This document shows, one piece after another, positions 32,597-39,222 of a stretch of 39,222 nt of DNA. The position numbers and the translations under genes are program-made. Source of the DNA: Clostridium oryzae (GTDB lineage: Bacteria > Bacillota > Clostridia > Clostridiales > Clostridiaceae); the NCBI RefSeq assembly GCF_002029235.1, contig NZ_MZGV01000039.1, forward strand, positions 1-39,222, in the 5' to 3' direction. The first letter of the stretch is position 1; each line of letters starts with the position of its first letter. The notes beneath the pieces were generated by a model. The model was not told where the DNA came from. It worked only from the letters and a program-made list of their open reading frames with translations, and searched no databases.

Positions 32597-33746
32597 AATC
32601 AGATTTGGTATAGTAGGAGTTGGAAACATGGGCTCCATTCATGCCGATTACTTGTTTAATAATCAGATTGAAAGAGCAGAATTAACAGCTATATGTGATT
32701 TGAAGCCTGAAAGGCTTCAATGGGCTAAAGAGAAATTTAGCGATAAGGTAAAGCTTTTCAGTGATGCCGAGGAAATGTTTAATTCAAGGCTGGTAGATGC
32801 AGTTATTATAGCGACACCTCATTATGAGCATCCAAGACTTGCTATTAAGGCAGCTGAAAACGGACTTAATGTACTGACAGAAAAGCCTGCAGGAGTATAT
32901 ACAAAGCAGGTAAGAGAAATGAACGCCAAGCTTCAGAAAAGCGGAAAGATATTTGGAATCATGTACAATCAAAGGACAAATCCGCTGTATCGTAAGCTTA
33001 AAGATATTATATCCAGCGGGGAGCTTGGAGAAATAAAAAGAACAAATTGGATAATCACTGACTGGTATAGGAGTCAAAGCTATTATGATTCAGGGGAATG
33101 GCGTGCTACTTGGGCAGGTGAAGGTGGTGGAGTACTCTTAAATCAAGATCCTCACCAATTGGATCTATGGCAATGGACATGCGGCATGCCTAAGAGGGTA
33201 AGAGCATTTATGTCTTTTGGAAAATATAAAAATATTGAGGTTGAAGATGATGTAACAGCCTATGTGGAATATGAAAATGGAGCTACAGGATTATTTGTAA
33301 CTACCACAGGAGAAGCGCCTGGAACTAACAGATTTGAAGTCAGTGGCGACAGAGGAAAGATTGTAATAGAAGATGGAAAGCTTACTTTCTGGAGATTAAG
33401 GCAATCGGAACGAGAGTTTAACAGAGAATACAAAGGTGGTTTCGGTGCTCCTGAATGCTGGAAATGTGAAGTGCCTATAGATGGCGAAGCCGAGCAGCAT
33501 AAAGGAATAACAAAGAATTTTGTAAAAGCCATACTTGATGGCACAGAACTTTTGGCGCCTGGAATAGATGGAATAAAAGGTCTTACGATATCAAATGCTA
33601 TGCATCTATCTGCATGGGCAAATGATTGGGTAGAACTCCCAATTAACGAGGAACTTTATTATGAACTTTTAAAGGAGAAAATAAAGAATTCAACCTATAA
33701 AAAGAATAATGAAAGCAGAAAACTAGACATTAATGGTACATTTTAG
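32589..33746 (+). CDS. Gfo/Idh/MocA-family oxidoreductase
   Basis: A 385-residue NAD(P)-dependent dehydrogenase. The N-terminal Rossmann fold has GIVGVGNMGSIHADY, and the conserved EKPAGV motif (about residue 98) contains the catalytic-region Lys. The C-terminal domain has GGGVLLNQDPHQLDLWQW, with Asp-x-x-His typical for the family. Relatives oxidise inositols, glucose-fructose derivatives or amino sugars. In combination with the upstream isomerase it probably acts on a cyclitol or keto-sugar. It is translationally coupled to the preceding gene. Confidence 0.9.
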   Translation: MNKIRFGIVGVGNMGSIHADYLFNNQIERAELTAICDLKPERLQWAKEKFSDKVKLFSDAEEMFNSRLVDAVIIATPHYEHPRLAIKAAENGLNVLTEKPAGVYTKQVREMNAKLQKSGKIFGIMYNQRTNPLYRKLKDIISSGELGEIKRTNWIITDWYRSQSYYDSGEWRATWAGEGGGVLLNQDPHQLDLWQWTCGMPKRVRAFMSFGKYKNIEVEDDVTAYVEYENGATGLFVTTTGEAPGTNRFEVSGDRGKIVIEDGKLTFWRLRQSEREFNREYKGGFGAPECWKCEVPIDGEAEQHKGITKNFVKAILDGTELLAPGIDGIKGLTISNAMHLSAWANDWVELPINEELYYELLKEKIKNSTYKKNNESRKLDINGTF

Positions 33747-33786
33747 GTGAAATTTAAATATTTATCTATTAAGGCAGGTGTAAAAC

Positions 33787-34803
33787 ATGAAAAAGCTTGG
33801 AGCAGCCATTGTAGGCTGCGGCAACATATATAGAAATCATGGTGATGCTCTTGAAGGTAGTGATTATGCCGAAATCAAGGCTGTTGTAGATATAGATTCT
33901 GCAAGAGTGCAAAAGGCAGCTAATATATATGCATGCGATGCTTATGAGGATTACAGGAGAATGCTTGAAAGAGAAGATATAGATGTAGTACACATATGTC
34001 TTCCTCACTATCTTCATAGCAAGGTTGCTATTTCAGCTATTGAGTCAGGAAAGCATGTGCTTACTGAAAAGCCGATGGATATAAACCTTACAAATTCAAT
34101 GAGTATGATAGAAACAGCAAGAAAGTATCATAAATATCTAGGAGTATGCTTTCAAAACAGGTATAACAATGCCTCTCAATCAGCTAAAGAAATTATTTTA
34201 AAAAGGCAGTTAGGCGAACTTATAGGGGCAAAGGCTTTTGTTGCATGGAATAGGGATAAAATCTACTATATGAGTGGAGAGTGGAGAGGAAAATTTAAAA
34301 CTGAAGGAGGAGGAGTGTTAATAAATCAGGCAATACACACAATAGATCTGTTGCAGTGGCTTGCAGGAGGTGTGAAAGCTGTTAAGGCGAATGTAGATAC
34401 TAGGCTTCTTCAGAAGGTTATAGAAGTAGAAGATACTGCAGATGCTACTTTTATTTTTAATAATGGAGCTGCAGGAATTTTTTATGCAACTAATTGCTAC
34501 AGCAGCAATTCACCTATAGAAATCGAAATGAATTTTGAAAGAGGTTTTTTGAAATTCGAAGATGACAAGCTTTATATTATAGATGAAGATGGAAAAAGAG
34601 ATATTACTGCAAATAGTCAAACAGAGAACGCTTCAAAGAAATATTGGGGAGCAGGTCATAAAAGACTTATAGAGGCTTTTTATAAAGCTATAATAGATAA
34701 AACGAATGATTATGTTGATGGTGAAGCTGGAATAAAGACAATGAAAATAATTGAAGCAATCTATAGATCTTCCAGTATGGGAAGAAAAATTTATTTAGAT
34801 TAA
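33787..34803 (+). CDS. second Gfo/Idh/MocA-family oxidoreductase
   Basis: A 338-residue relative of the preceding enzyme. It has the Rossmann start AAIVGCGNIYRNHGDAL, the EKPMDI motif and GGGVLINQAIHTIDLLQW. It is shorter and clearly diverged, so it is not a recent duplicate. Two such dehydrogenases together with a TIM-barrel isomerase are the usual set for stepwise oxidation and epimerisation of an unusual sugar. GGCAGGTG stands before the ATG, 40 bases after the preceding stop. It is the last gene of the operon, and the structured element at 34858 follows. Confidence 0.9.
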   Translation: MKKLGAAIVGCGNIYRNHGDALEGSDYAEIKAVVDIDSARVQKAANIYACDAYEDYRRMLEREDIDVVHICLPHYLHSKVAISAIESGKHVLTEKPMDINLTNSMSMIETARKYHKYLGVCFQNRYNNASQSAKEIILKRQLGELIGAKAFVAWNRDKIYYMSGEWRGKFKTEGGGVLINQAIHTIDLLQWLAGGVKAVKANVDTRLLQKVIEVEDTADATFIFNNGAAGIFYATNCYSSNSPIEIEMNFERGFLKFEDDKLYIIDEDGKRDITANSQTENASKKYWGAGHKRLIEAFYKAIIDKTNDYVDGEAGIKTMKIIEAIYRSSSMGRKIYLD

Positions 34804-34857
34804 TGTAGAAAATATGAAATGTTCAGTGATGATATAGAGTGAATTAGCAATTGTTAG

Positions 34858-35000
34858 CGAATTTTATGTAAATTTTTATTGAAATTTCAGCAGTATTTGA
34901 GGCGTAGCAGAGTTTGCCCAAATTAGGAGATTTGCATAAAATTCGTGTTACAAGTGCTTAATGAACGGATCAGTCTCCGCAGTGCTACAACATTTTCTTT
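34858..35000 (+). ncRNA. structured intergenic element (candidate RNA or long terminator)
   Basis: CGAATTTTATGTAAA (34858-34872) pairs with TTTGCATAAAATTCG (34931-34945) with one mismatch. Inside, TTTGAGGC (34896-34903) can pair with GCCCAAA (34916-34922). After the outer stem comes TGCTTAATGAACG (34955-34967), shared with 28183-28195, then a CGGA/TCCG hairpin and a T-rich end. It closes the sugar operon and faces the convergent YciI gene. It looks like a repeated structured element. I do not recognise the class. Confidence 0.5.
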
Positions 35001-35001
35001 T

Positions 35002-35298
35002 TTATTTCTTAAATACTTCTGCAATTGAACAAGGTTGAATTGTTATTTCTTTAAATACATTACCAGTAACATAAGGCTCAACCTTTAACCACTCATCTAC
35101 ACCTTCTCTGGATGGAAAGTCAACTACGAAAAAAGAGCCAACCATTTTGCCCGTATCATCTAAAAGTGGTCCGCCATAAAGACTTTTACCTTCCTTAGCC
35201 ATTTTACCAGCAAGCGCTAAATGCTTTTCTCTTACAGAGAGTCTTCTTTCCAAAGCTTTTTCGTCTTTTCCATCACGGCCAATAACTAAAAATTGCAT
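35002..35298 (-). CDS. YciI-family protein
   Basis: A 98-residue ferredoxin-like protein of the YCII family. It begins MQFLVIGRDGKDEKALERR, followed by a conserved His (REKHLALAGKMAKEGKSLYG) and FFVVDFPSREGVDEWLKVEPY, the usual YCII core with His and Asp in a putative active site. The biochemical role of the family is not settled. GGAG precedes the ATG. It is a single-gene unit with its own promoter. Confidence 0.88.
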   Translation of the reverse strand: MQFLVIGRDGKDEKALERRLSVREKHLALAGKMAKEGKSLYGGPLLDDTGKMVGSFFVVDFPSREGVDEWLKVEPYVTGNVFKEITIQPCSIAEVFKK

Positions 35299-35332
35299 AT
35301 AATCACGTCTCCTTTAGTTAATTATAATACTA

Positions 35333-35361
35333 ATTATATAATAAAACTTCCATTCAATCAA
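35333..35361 (-). promoter_or_regulatory. promoter of the YciI gene
   Basis: On the minus strand TTGATT (35361-35356), a 17-base spacer and TATAAT (35338-35333), 35 bases before the start codon. Confidence 0.65.
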
Positions 35362-35394
35362 AGAGAACAGCTATATGCACTTTACTTGAAATAA

Positions 35395-35403
35395 TGCTAT
35401 AAT
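35395..35403 (+). promoter_or_regulatory. extended -10 promoter of metY
   Basis: TGCTATAAT stands 57 bases before the GTG start. The -35 position is poor. The leader is too short for an S-box or T-box, so no methionine riboswitch is present. Confidence 0.55.
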
Positions 35404-35460
35404 TTAAATTAGAAATATGAACAAATTCGTATTATCTAAGTAAGATTTGGGGGAATAGAA

Positions 35461-36726
35461 GTGAAAATTGAAACAAAATGCTTACATGAAGGGTATAAAC
35501 CTGAAAACGGCGGTACCAACGCACTGCCTATTTATCAAAGTACAACATATAGATATGATTCCACAGAGCATATAGGAAAATTGTTCGATCTTACAGCAGA
35601 CGGACATATGTATTCAAGAATTTCAAATCCTACTGTAGCTGCAGTGGAAGAAAAAATAGCATCGCTTGAGGGCGGTGTAGGGGCACTATGTACCACTTCT
35701 GGTCAGGCAGCATCATTAATCAGTATTTTAAATATTTTAAAGGCGGGTGATCACATAGTAAGTTCTTCTACTATATATGGCGGAACAATTAATTTGTTTG
35801 CTGTAACACTAAAGAGGTTCGGAATTGAGTGCACCTTTGTAGATCCAGATGCGTCTGAAAATGAAATACAGAAGGCTTTTAAAGCAAATACAAAAGCTAT
35901 GTTTGGTGAAACTATCGCTAATCCGGCAATTTCAGTGCTTGATATAGAGAAGTTTGCAAGTATAGCACATAGAAATAATATACCGCTAATAGTAGATAAT
36001 ACATTTGCAACACCTATACTCTGCAGACCTTTTGAATTTGGAGCTGATATTGTTGTACATTCAACTACAAAATATATGGATGGACATGCTGTTCAGGTAG
36101 GCGGAGTAATTGTTGACAGCGGAAAATTTGATTGGACAAACGGAAAATTCACTGAATTTACGGAGCCGGATGAATCTTATCATGGTGTAGTATATAGCGA
36201 AAACTTTGGGAATGCTGCTTATATTACAAAAGCGAGGGTTCAACTTATGAGGGATTTAGGTGCATACCCATCTGCCAATGCTGCTTTTCTTTTGAATTTA
36301 GGTCTTGAAACGCTGCCTGTAAGAGTAGAAAGACACAGTGAAAATGCTATGAAGGTAGCAGAATATCTGAATGGATTGGATAAAGTTGAGTTTGTAAATT
36401 ATCCGGGATTGAAGGAAAATAAATATCATGTGCTTGCAGAAAAGTATCTGCCTAAAGGCTGCAGTGGTGTAATATCATTTTCTATAAAGGGCAGCAGAGA
36501 AAATGCAGTAAAGTTTATGGATAGCCTTAAACTTGCTTCAAATGTTGTTCATGTAGCTGATATTAGAACCTGTGTGCTTCATCCCGCAAGTTCTACTCAT
36601 AGGCAGCTTACTGATAGTCAGCTTTTAGCAGCAGGAATAACCCCTGGACTTATAAGATTGTCTGTAGGACTTGAAAATATTGATGATATAATCGACGATA
36701 TTAAACAAGCTATTGCTAATATTTAA
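35461..36726 (+). CDS. metY: O-acetylhomoserine sulfhydrylase (aminocarboxypropyltransferase)
   Basis: A 421-residue PLP enzyme of the Cys/Met metabolism family. It makes homocysteine from O-acetylhomoserine and sulfide. The start ETKCLHEGYKPENGGTNALP and YSRISNPT are typical. The PLP lysine lies in VVHSTTKYMDGHAV, and the C-terminus carries RLSVGLENIDDIIDDI. Length above 410 and an insert near residues 225-245 favour MetY over the shorter cystathionine enzymes. The GTG start follows GGGGGAA. It is a single-gene unit ending at the terminator at 36729. Confidence 0.93.
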   Translation: MKIETKCLHEGYKPENGGTNALPIYQSTTYRYDSTEHIGKLFDLTADGHMYSRISNPTVAAVEEKIASLEGGVGALCTTSGQAASLISILNILKAGDHIVSSSTIYGGTINLFAVTLKRFGIECTFVDPDASENEIQKAFKANTKAMFGETIANPAISVLDIEKFASIAHRNNIPLIVDNTFATPILCRPFEFGADIVVHSTTKYMDGHAVQVGGVIVDSGKFDWTNGKFTEFTEPDESYHGVVYSENFGNAAYITKARVQLMRDLGAYPSANAAFLLNLGLETLPVRVERHSENAMKVAEYLNGLDKVEFVNYPGLKENKYHVLAEKYLPKGCSGVISFSIKGSRENAVKFMDSLKLASNVVHVADIRTCVLHPASSTHRQLTDSQLLAAGITPGLIRLSVGLENIDDIIDDIKQAIANI

Positions 36727-36728
36727 AT

Positions 36729-36761
36729 AAAAATGTCAAGTGCCTGGCACTTGACATTTTT
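36729..36761. terminator. bidirectional terminator between metY and the dehydrogenase gene
   Basis: AAAAATGTCAAGTGCC (36729-36744) is the exact complement of 36746-36761, with A-tract before and T-tract after, so it can stop transcription from both convergent genes. Confidence 0.92.
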
Positions 36762-36769
36762 ACTGCTGT

Positions 36770-37729
36770 TTAATTTACGACATTAATTGGTTTTTCAGCT
36801 ATAAAGCCGTTTATATTGTCATATAAAAGTTTTATAAGTCTGTTTCTTGATTCAATACATTTCCAGCCGATATGTGGAGTTAATATGACGTTATCCATAA
36901 ATAGCAGAGGATTTTCTAAACTTGGTGGTTCCTGTTCTAAGACATCAAGACCTGCACCGGCAATTACCTTGTTTTTCAATGCATCTATAAGGTCAGCCTC
37001 ATTTATTAGTGATCCTCTTGCTGTATTTATGATAAAACTAGATTTTTTCATAAGTTTTAACGTATGCTTACTTATCATATGTTTTGTATCTGAATTTAAC
37101 GGACAGTGAAGAGATACGAAATCACTATTTTTTAGTAAGAAATCTAAAGAAACAAATTTAGTATTTTCATCTGCCCAATTTTTCTCGGTTCTGCTATGAA
37201 CAAGGACTTTCATATCAAATGCACGGGCAAGTTTTATAAGCTGCCATCCTATACTGCCTGCTCCAATGACACCGAGAGTCTTGTTTCGAAGTTCAAAGTG
37301 AGGAACTTGAAGGTATTTTGTAAAGTTACTGAAATCCTTTTGAGAGATCATCTTCTGTTGAGTAATCATGGAAGATGCAAAGTTCAAAATAAACGTAAGG
37401 GCAAGTTGGGCTACTGCCTCACTACTGTATCCAGGAAGATTACATACGGTTATATTTCTAGCTCTTGCACTCTGTATATCAATATTGTTGTAACCTGTAC
37501 CTGCTTCACATATGAGTTCAACTGACTCAGGTAGTTTATCTATAATTTCCTTTGTAATTGGTAATTCTTTGCTTATAAGAATGTTACAATCCTTTGAATA
37601 CTCAAGCAGCTGTTCATCGCTGGTACATTGTTCGTGCTGAAATAGATTTGTTATTGATGCCAAATCTGAGAAATCTAGATTCTTATCAAAATTAACTTTT
37701 GCTGCATTTAAAAAAACTGTGTTTTTCAT
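36770..37729 (-). CDS. D-isomer-specific 2-hydroxyacid dehydrogenase
   Basis: A 319-residue dehydrogenase. The Rossmann motif is GVIGAGSIGWQL (about residue 150), followed by a strand ending VLVHSR. Arg in place of an acidic residue suggests NADP(H). Catalytic residues appear in NTARGSLINEADL (Arg), LDVLEQEP (Glu) and LTPHIGW (His). The enzyme interconverts 2-keto acids and D-2-hydroxy acids. The exact substrate (glycerate, hydroxypyruvate or other) is open. GGAGG precedes the ATG. It has its own promoter at 37761. Confidence 0.92.
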   Translation of the reverse strand: MKNTVFLNAAKVNFDKNLDFSDLASITNLFQHEQCTSDEQLLEYSKDCNILISKELPITKEIIDKLPESVELICEAGTGYNNIDIQSARARNITVCNLPGYSSEAVAQLALTFILNFASSMITQQKMISQKDFSNFTKYLQVPHFELRNKTLGVIGAGSIGWQLIKLARAFDMKVLVHSRTEKNWADENTKFVSLDFLLKNSDFVSLHCPLNSDTKHMISKHTLKLMKKSSFIINTARGSLINEADLIDALKNKVIAGAGLDVLEQEPPSLENPLLFMDNVILTPHIGWKCIESRNRLIKLLYDNINGFIAEKPINVVN

Positions 37730-37760
37730 AATGGCCTCCTAATCTGCATAAACTAAATAT

Positions 37761-37789
37761 ATTATATAAATACAAAATCAAAAATTCAA
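37761..37789 (-). promoter_or_regulatory. promoter of the hydroxyacid dehydrogenase gene
   Basis: On the minus strand TTGAAT (37789-37784), a 17-base spacer and TATAAT (37766-37761), 31 bases before the start codon. Confidence 0.65.
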
Positions 37790-37827
37790 TTGTATCACTT
37801 TATAATAGAAAAATAGTCATAAATTGT

Positions 37828-38709
37828 TTATTGTTTTTTCGAATTTCTGATTTGCGATAATAACATACCTGAAAGCATAAGTGCACATCCAATATACCCT
37901 CGTAACCCAAGGTTTTCACCAAGTATTATTACTCCGCCAATGTTTGCGAAAACTGATTCCATGCTCAATATTATAGCAGCATGAGAAGGCTTGGCATTTT
38001 TTTGACCGATTATTTGAAGAGTATAGGCTATACCAACGGAGCATATACCTCCATATAATATAGGAACAGCTGCAGAACTTATTGAGACTATACTTATTGG
38101 TTCTAAGATGATTGCAGCTAACAGACTCAATATTGAACAAGTCATAGTTTGTGTAAATGAAAGTTTCAATGAATCATATTTTTTTATAAAGGAATCAATT
38201 AATAAAATATGAAGAGCCCAGAAAAACGCTCCTGCAAGTTCTAAAAAGTCGCCAAAGGAAACTGAAAAATTTTCATTTACGCTTAGGAGATATAATCCTA
38301 TTATTGCTAAACATACTCCAAGCCATGTGGTAGTACTCGTTTTATGTTTTAAAAAGATTCCTAGGATAGGAACCAGCGCTATGTAGAAACCTGTTATGAA
38401 GGCTGATTTACCTGCAGTAGTATATTCTAAGCCGGCTTGCTGCAAAGAAGAAGCTATAAAAAGTACTATGCCAGCGATAAATCCTGCTGTTAGTAAATTG
38501 GATTTAGAGGAAGATTCACTGGCTTTTGTATTTTTACCAAAATACAATATTAATGGAAGCAGTGAAAGTCCGCCGAGCATAAAACGTATGCCGTTAAATG
38601 TAAAAGTGCCTACGTGTTTTGCTCCAACCCTCTGTGCTACAAAGGCGAGTCCCCATATAGCTGCTGTTAATAAAAGTATTAAGTTTGATTGTAGTTGTTT
38701 CTTGTGCAT
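37828..38709 (-). CDS. EamA/DMT-family transporter
   Basis: A 293-residue membrane protein with about ten hydrophobic helices in two EamA repeats. The first begins LLLTAAIWGLAFVAQRVGA and the second about residue 150 (GDFLELAGAFFWALHILLID). Family members export amino acids, nucleosides or other metabolites. The substrate is unknown. GGAGGTAGGAAGG precedes the ATG. It has a strong promoter at 38760 and no cotranscribed gene. Confidence 0.9.
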   Translation of the reverse strand: MHKKQLQSNLILLLTAAIWGLAFVAQRVGAKHVGTFTFNGIRFMLGGLSLLPLILYFGKNTKASESSSKSNLLTAGFIAGIVLFIASSLQQAGLEYTTAGKSAFITGFYIALVPILGIFLKHKTSTTTWLGVCLAIIGLYLLSVNENFSVSFGDFLELAGAFFWALHILLIDSFIKKYDSLKLSFTQTMTCSILSLLAAIILEPISIVSISSAAVPILYGGICSVGIAYTLQIIGQKNAKPSHAAIILSMESVFANIGGVIILGENLGLRGYIGCALMLSGMLLSQIRNSKKQ

Positions 38710-38759
38710 ATTACCTTCCTACCTCCTATTGAAAAATATTTATGCTCAAATTATGATAA

Positions 38760-38789
38760 ATTATACATTTGCATTAACATCACTGTCAA
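38760..38789 (-). promoter_or_regulatory. promoter of the EamA transporter gene
   Basis: On the minus strand a perfect TTGACA (38789-38784), an 18-base spacer and a perfect TATAAT (38765-38760), 50 bases before the start codon. Confidence 0.75.
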
Positions 38790-38990
38790 TTAATAAAAAG
38801 CAATGTTAGGGAAATTGTTAAATGTATAAGTAATAGTTAATATGCATGAAGATAATTGATAAAATTAATGTTAATAATAGGTTTGAATCGTAAAATATAG
38901 ATTTGCTGACAGTGCGGCAATGTATTTCCGATATTCAAGTTTAGTGTATTTACTAATAGAATAAATTTGATTACATTTTTTAGGCTAAGA
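38790..38990. other. AT-rich intergenic DNA with a possible plus-strand promoter
   Basis: There is no gene. Near the end, TTGATT (38967-38972), an 18-base spacer and CATAAT (38991-38996) could be a plus-strand promoter whose -10 and start region are covered by the palindrome that follows. Confidence 0.4.
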
Positions 38991-39039
38991 CATAATATAC
39001 AGTTAACTGTAAAAATTTTACAGTTAACTGTATATTATG
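38991..39039. promoter_or_regulatory. 49-bp nested palindrome, tandem operator
   Basis: The whole 49 bases form one perfect inverted repeat (24-base arms around a central A). Each arm contains the 14-base palindrome TACAGTTAACTGTA (38998-39011 and 39019-39032). The two centres are 21 bases apart, two helical turns, so two dimers of a regulator could bind on the same face. There is no T-tract and no gene upstream on the plus strand, so a terminator is unlikely. Confidence 0.7.
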
Positions 39040-39222
39040 AAAAAATCTATGAAATTATTTATCTAGTTTCATGATTTAGTACGAAAAAAACTGAAAATAG
39101 AATGATATTTTAAGATTAAAAAAACAAATTATACATTTGTGTAATTTATTAGGACAACCTATTGCTATTAATATGAAGATATTTGGTAATTTATTGGGGT
39201 GTAAACGTTATTTATATAAAAA
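39040..39222. other. AT-rich DNA at the window end without a gene
   Basis: I see no reading frame with a ribosome site. If the palindrome at 38991 controls a plus-strand gene, this would be its leader. Confidence 0.4.

Noticed and set aside
35298..35460. Methionine-responsive riboswitch or T-box before metY
   Set aside because: The leader after the -10 box is only about 57 bases and contains neither a T-box sequence nor a terminator hairpin.
38991..39039. Terminator
   Set aside because: The palindrome has no T-tract at either side of the needed kind, no gene ends into it, and its nested 14-base palindromes fit protein binding better.
1..39222. tRNA genes, CRISPR arrays or attachment sites that would mark element borders
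   Set aside because: I found no cloverleaf with anticodon arms, no regularly spaced repeats and no direct repeat pair flanking the module. The left border is outside the window.

Overview
The window looks like chromosomal or large-plasmid DNA of a Clostridium-type Firmicute. It is very AT-rich, has strong AGGAGG-type ribosome binding sites, uses ATG, GTG and TTG starts, has TTGACA/TATAAT promoters and intrinsic terminators, and carries typical clostridial genes (rubrerythrin, SleB-type hydrolase, YkuD transpeptidase, O-acetylhomoserine sulfhydrylase). The species cannot be fixed from sequence alone. There are no rRNA or tRNA genes, no CRISPR array and no recognisable insertion sequence.

Bases 1-26864 form one long, entirely plus-strand accessory module. 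It opens with the 3' part of a sigma-70-family factor. It then carries genes from two different machines in one array. The type IV secretion (conjugation) side is a VirB2-like pilin, a PrgI/VirB3-like protein, a TraC-like protein, the VirB4 ATPase, a VirB6-like channel protein whose N-terminus is itself a VirB2-like domain, two peptidoglycan hydrolases and a VirD4 coupling ATPase. The Tad/Flp pilus side is a CpaB/RcpC-like SAF protein, two CpaE/TadZ-like proteins with degenerate nucleotide sites, a CpaF/TadA ATPase, a TadB/TadC-like platform protein and a small pilin-like protein. Between 14.5 and 17.1 kb the array is interrupted by a repeated intergenic element, a pair of Rpn/PD-(D/E)XK nuclease-family genes (one without the nuclease core), and the first of two secreted proteins. 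The second is a 1071-residue surface-type protein. An S1-domain RNA-binding protein and a small probable winged-helix protein end the block. A second copy of the intergenic element and a 78-residue orphan follow. No relaxase, integrase or prepilin peptidase is visible, so transfer functions, if any, lie outside the window.

Bases 27400-39222 look like ordinary clostridial chromosome with short, alternately oriented units: a guanylate-kinase-like protein, a YkuD L,D-transpeptidase, a DUF5658-like membrane protein, rubrerythrin, an AraC-type regulator broken by one in-frame stop, a divergent three-gene sugar operon (TIM-barrel isomerase plus two Gfo/Idh/MocA dehydrogenases), a YciI protein, MetY, a D-2-hydroxyacid dehydrogenase and an EamA transporter. 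The end of the window holds a 49-bp nested palindrome that looks like a tandem operator.

The main point of interest is the hybrid type IV secretion/Tad locus. Secondary points are the repeated structured intergenic elements, the Rpn pair, a hairpin inserted between a Shine-Dalgarno sequence and its start codon, and two operator arrays with 21-bp spacing.
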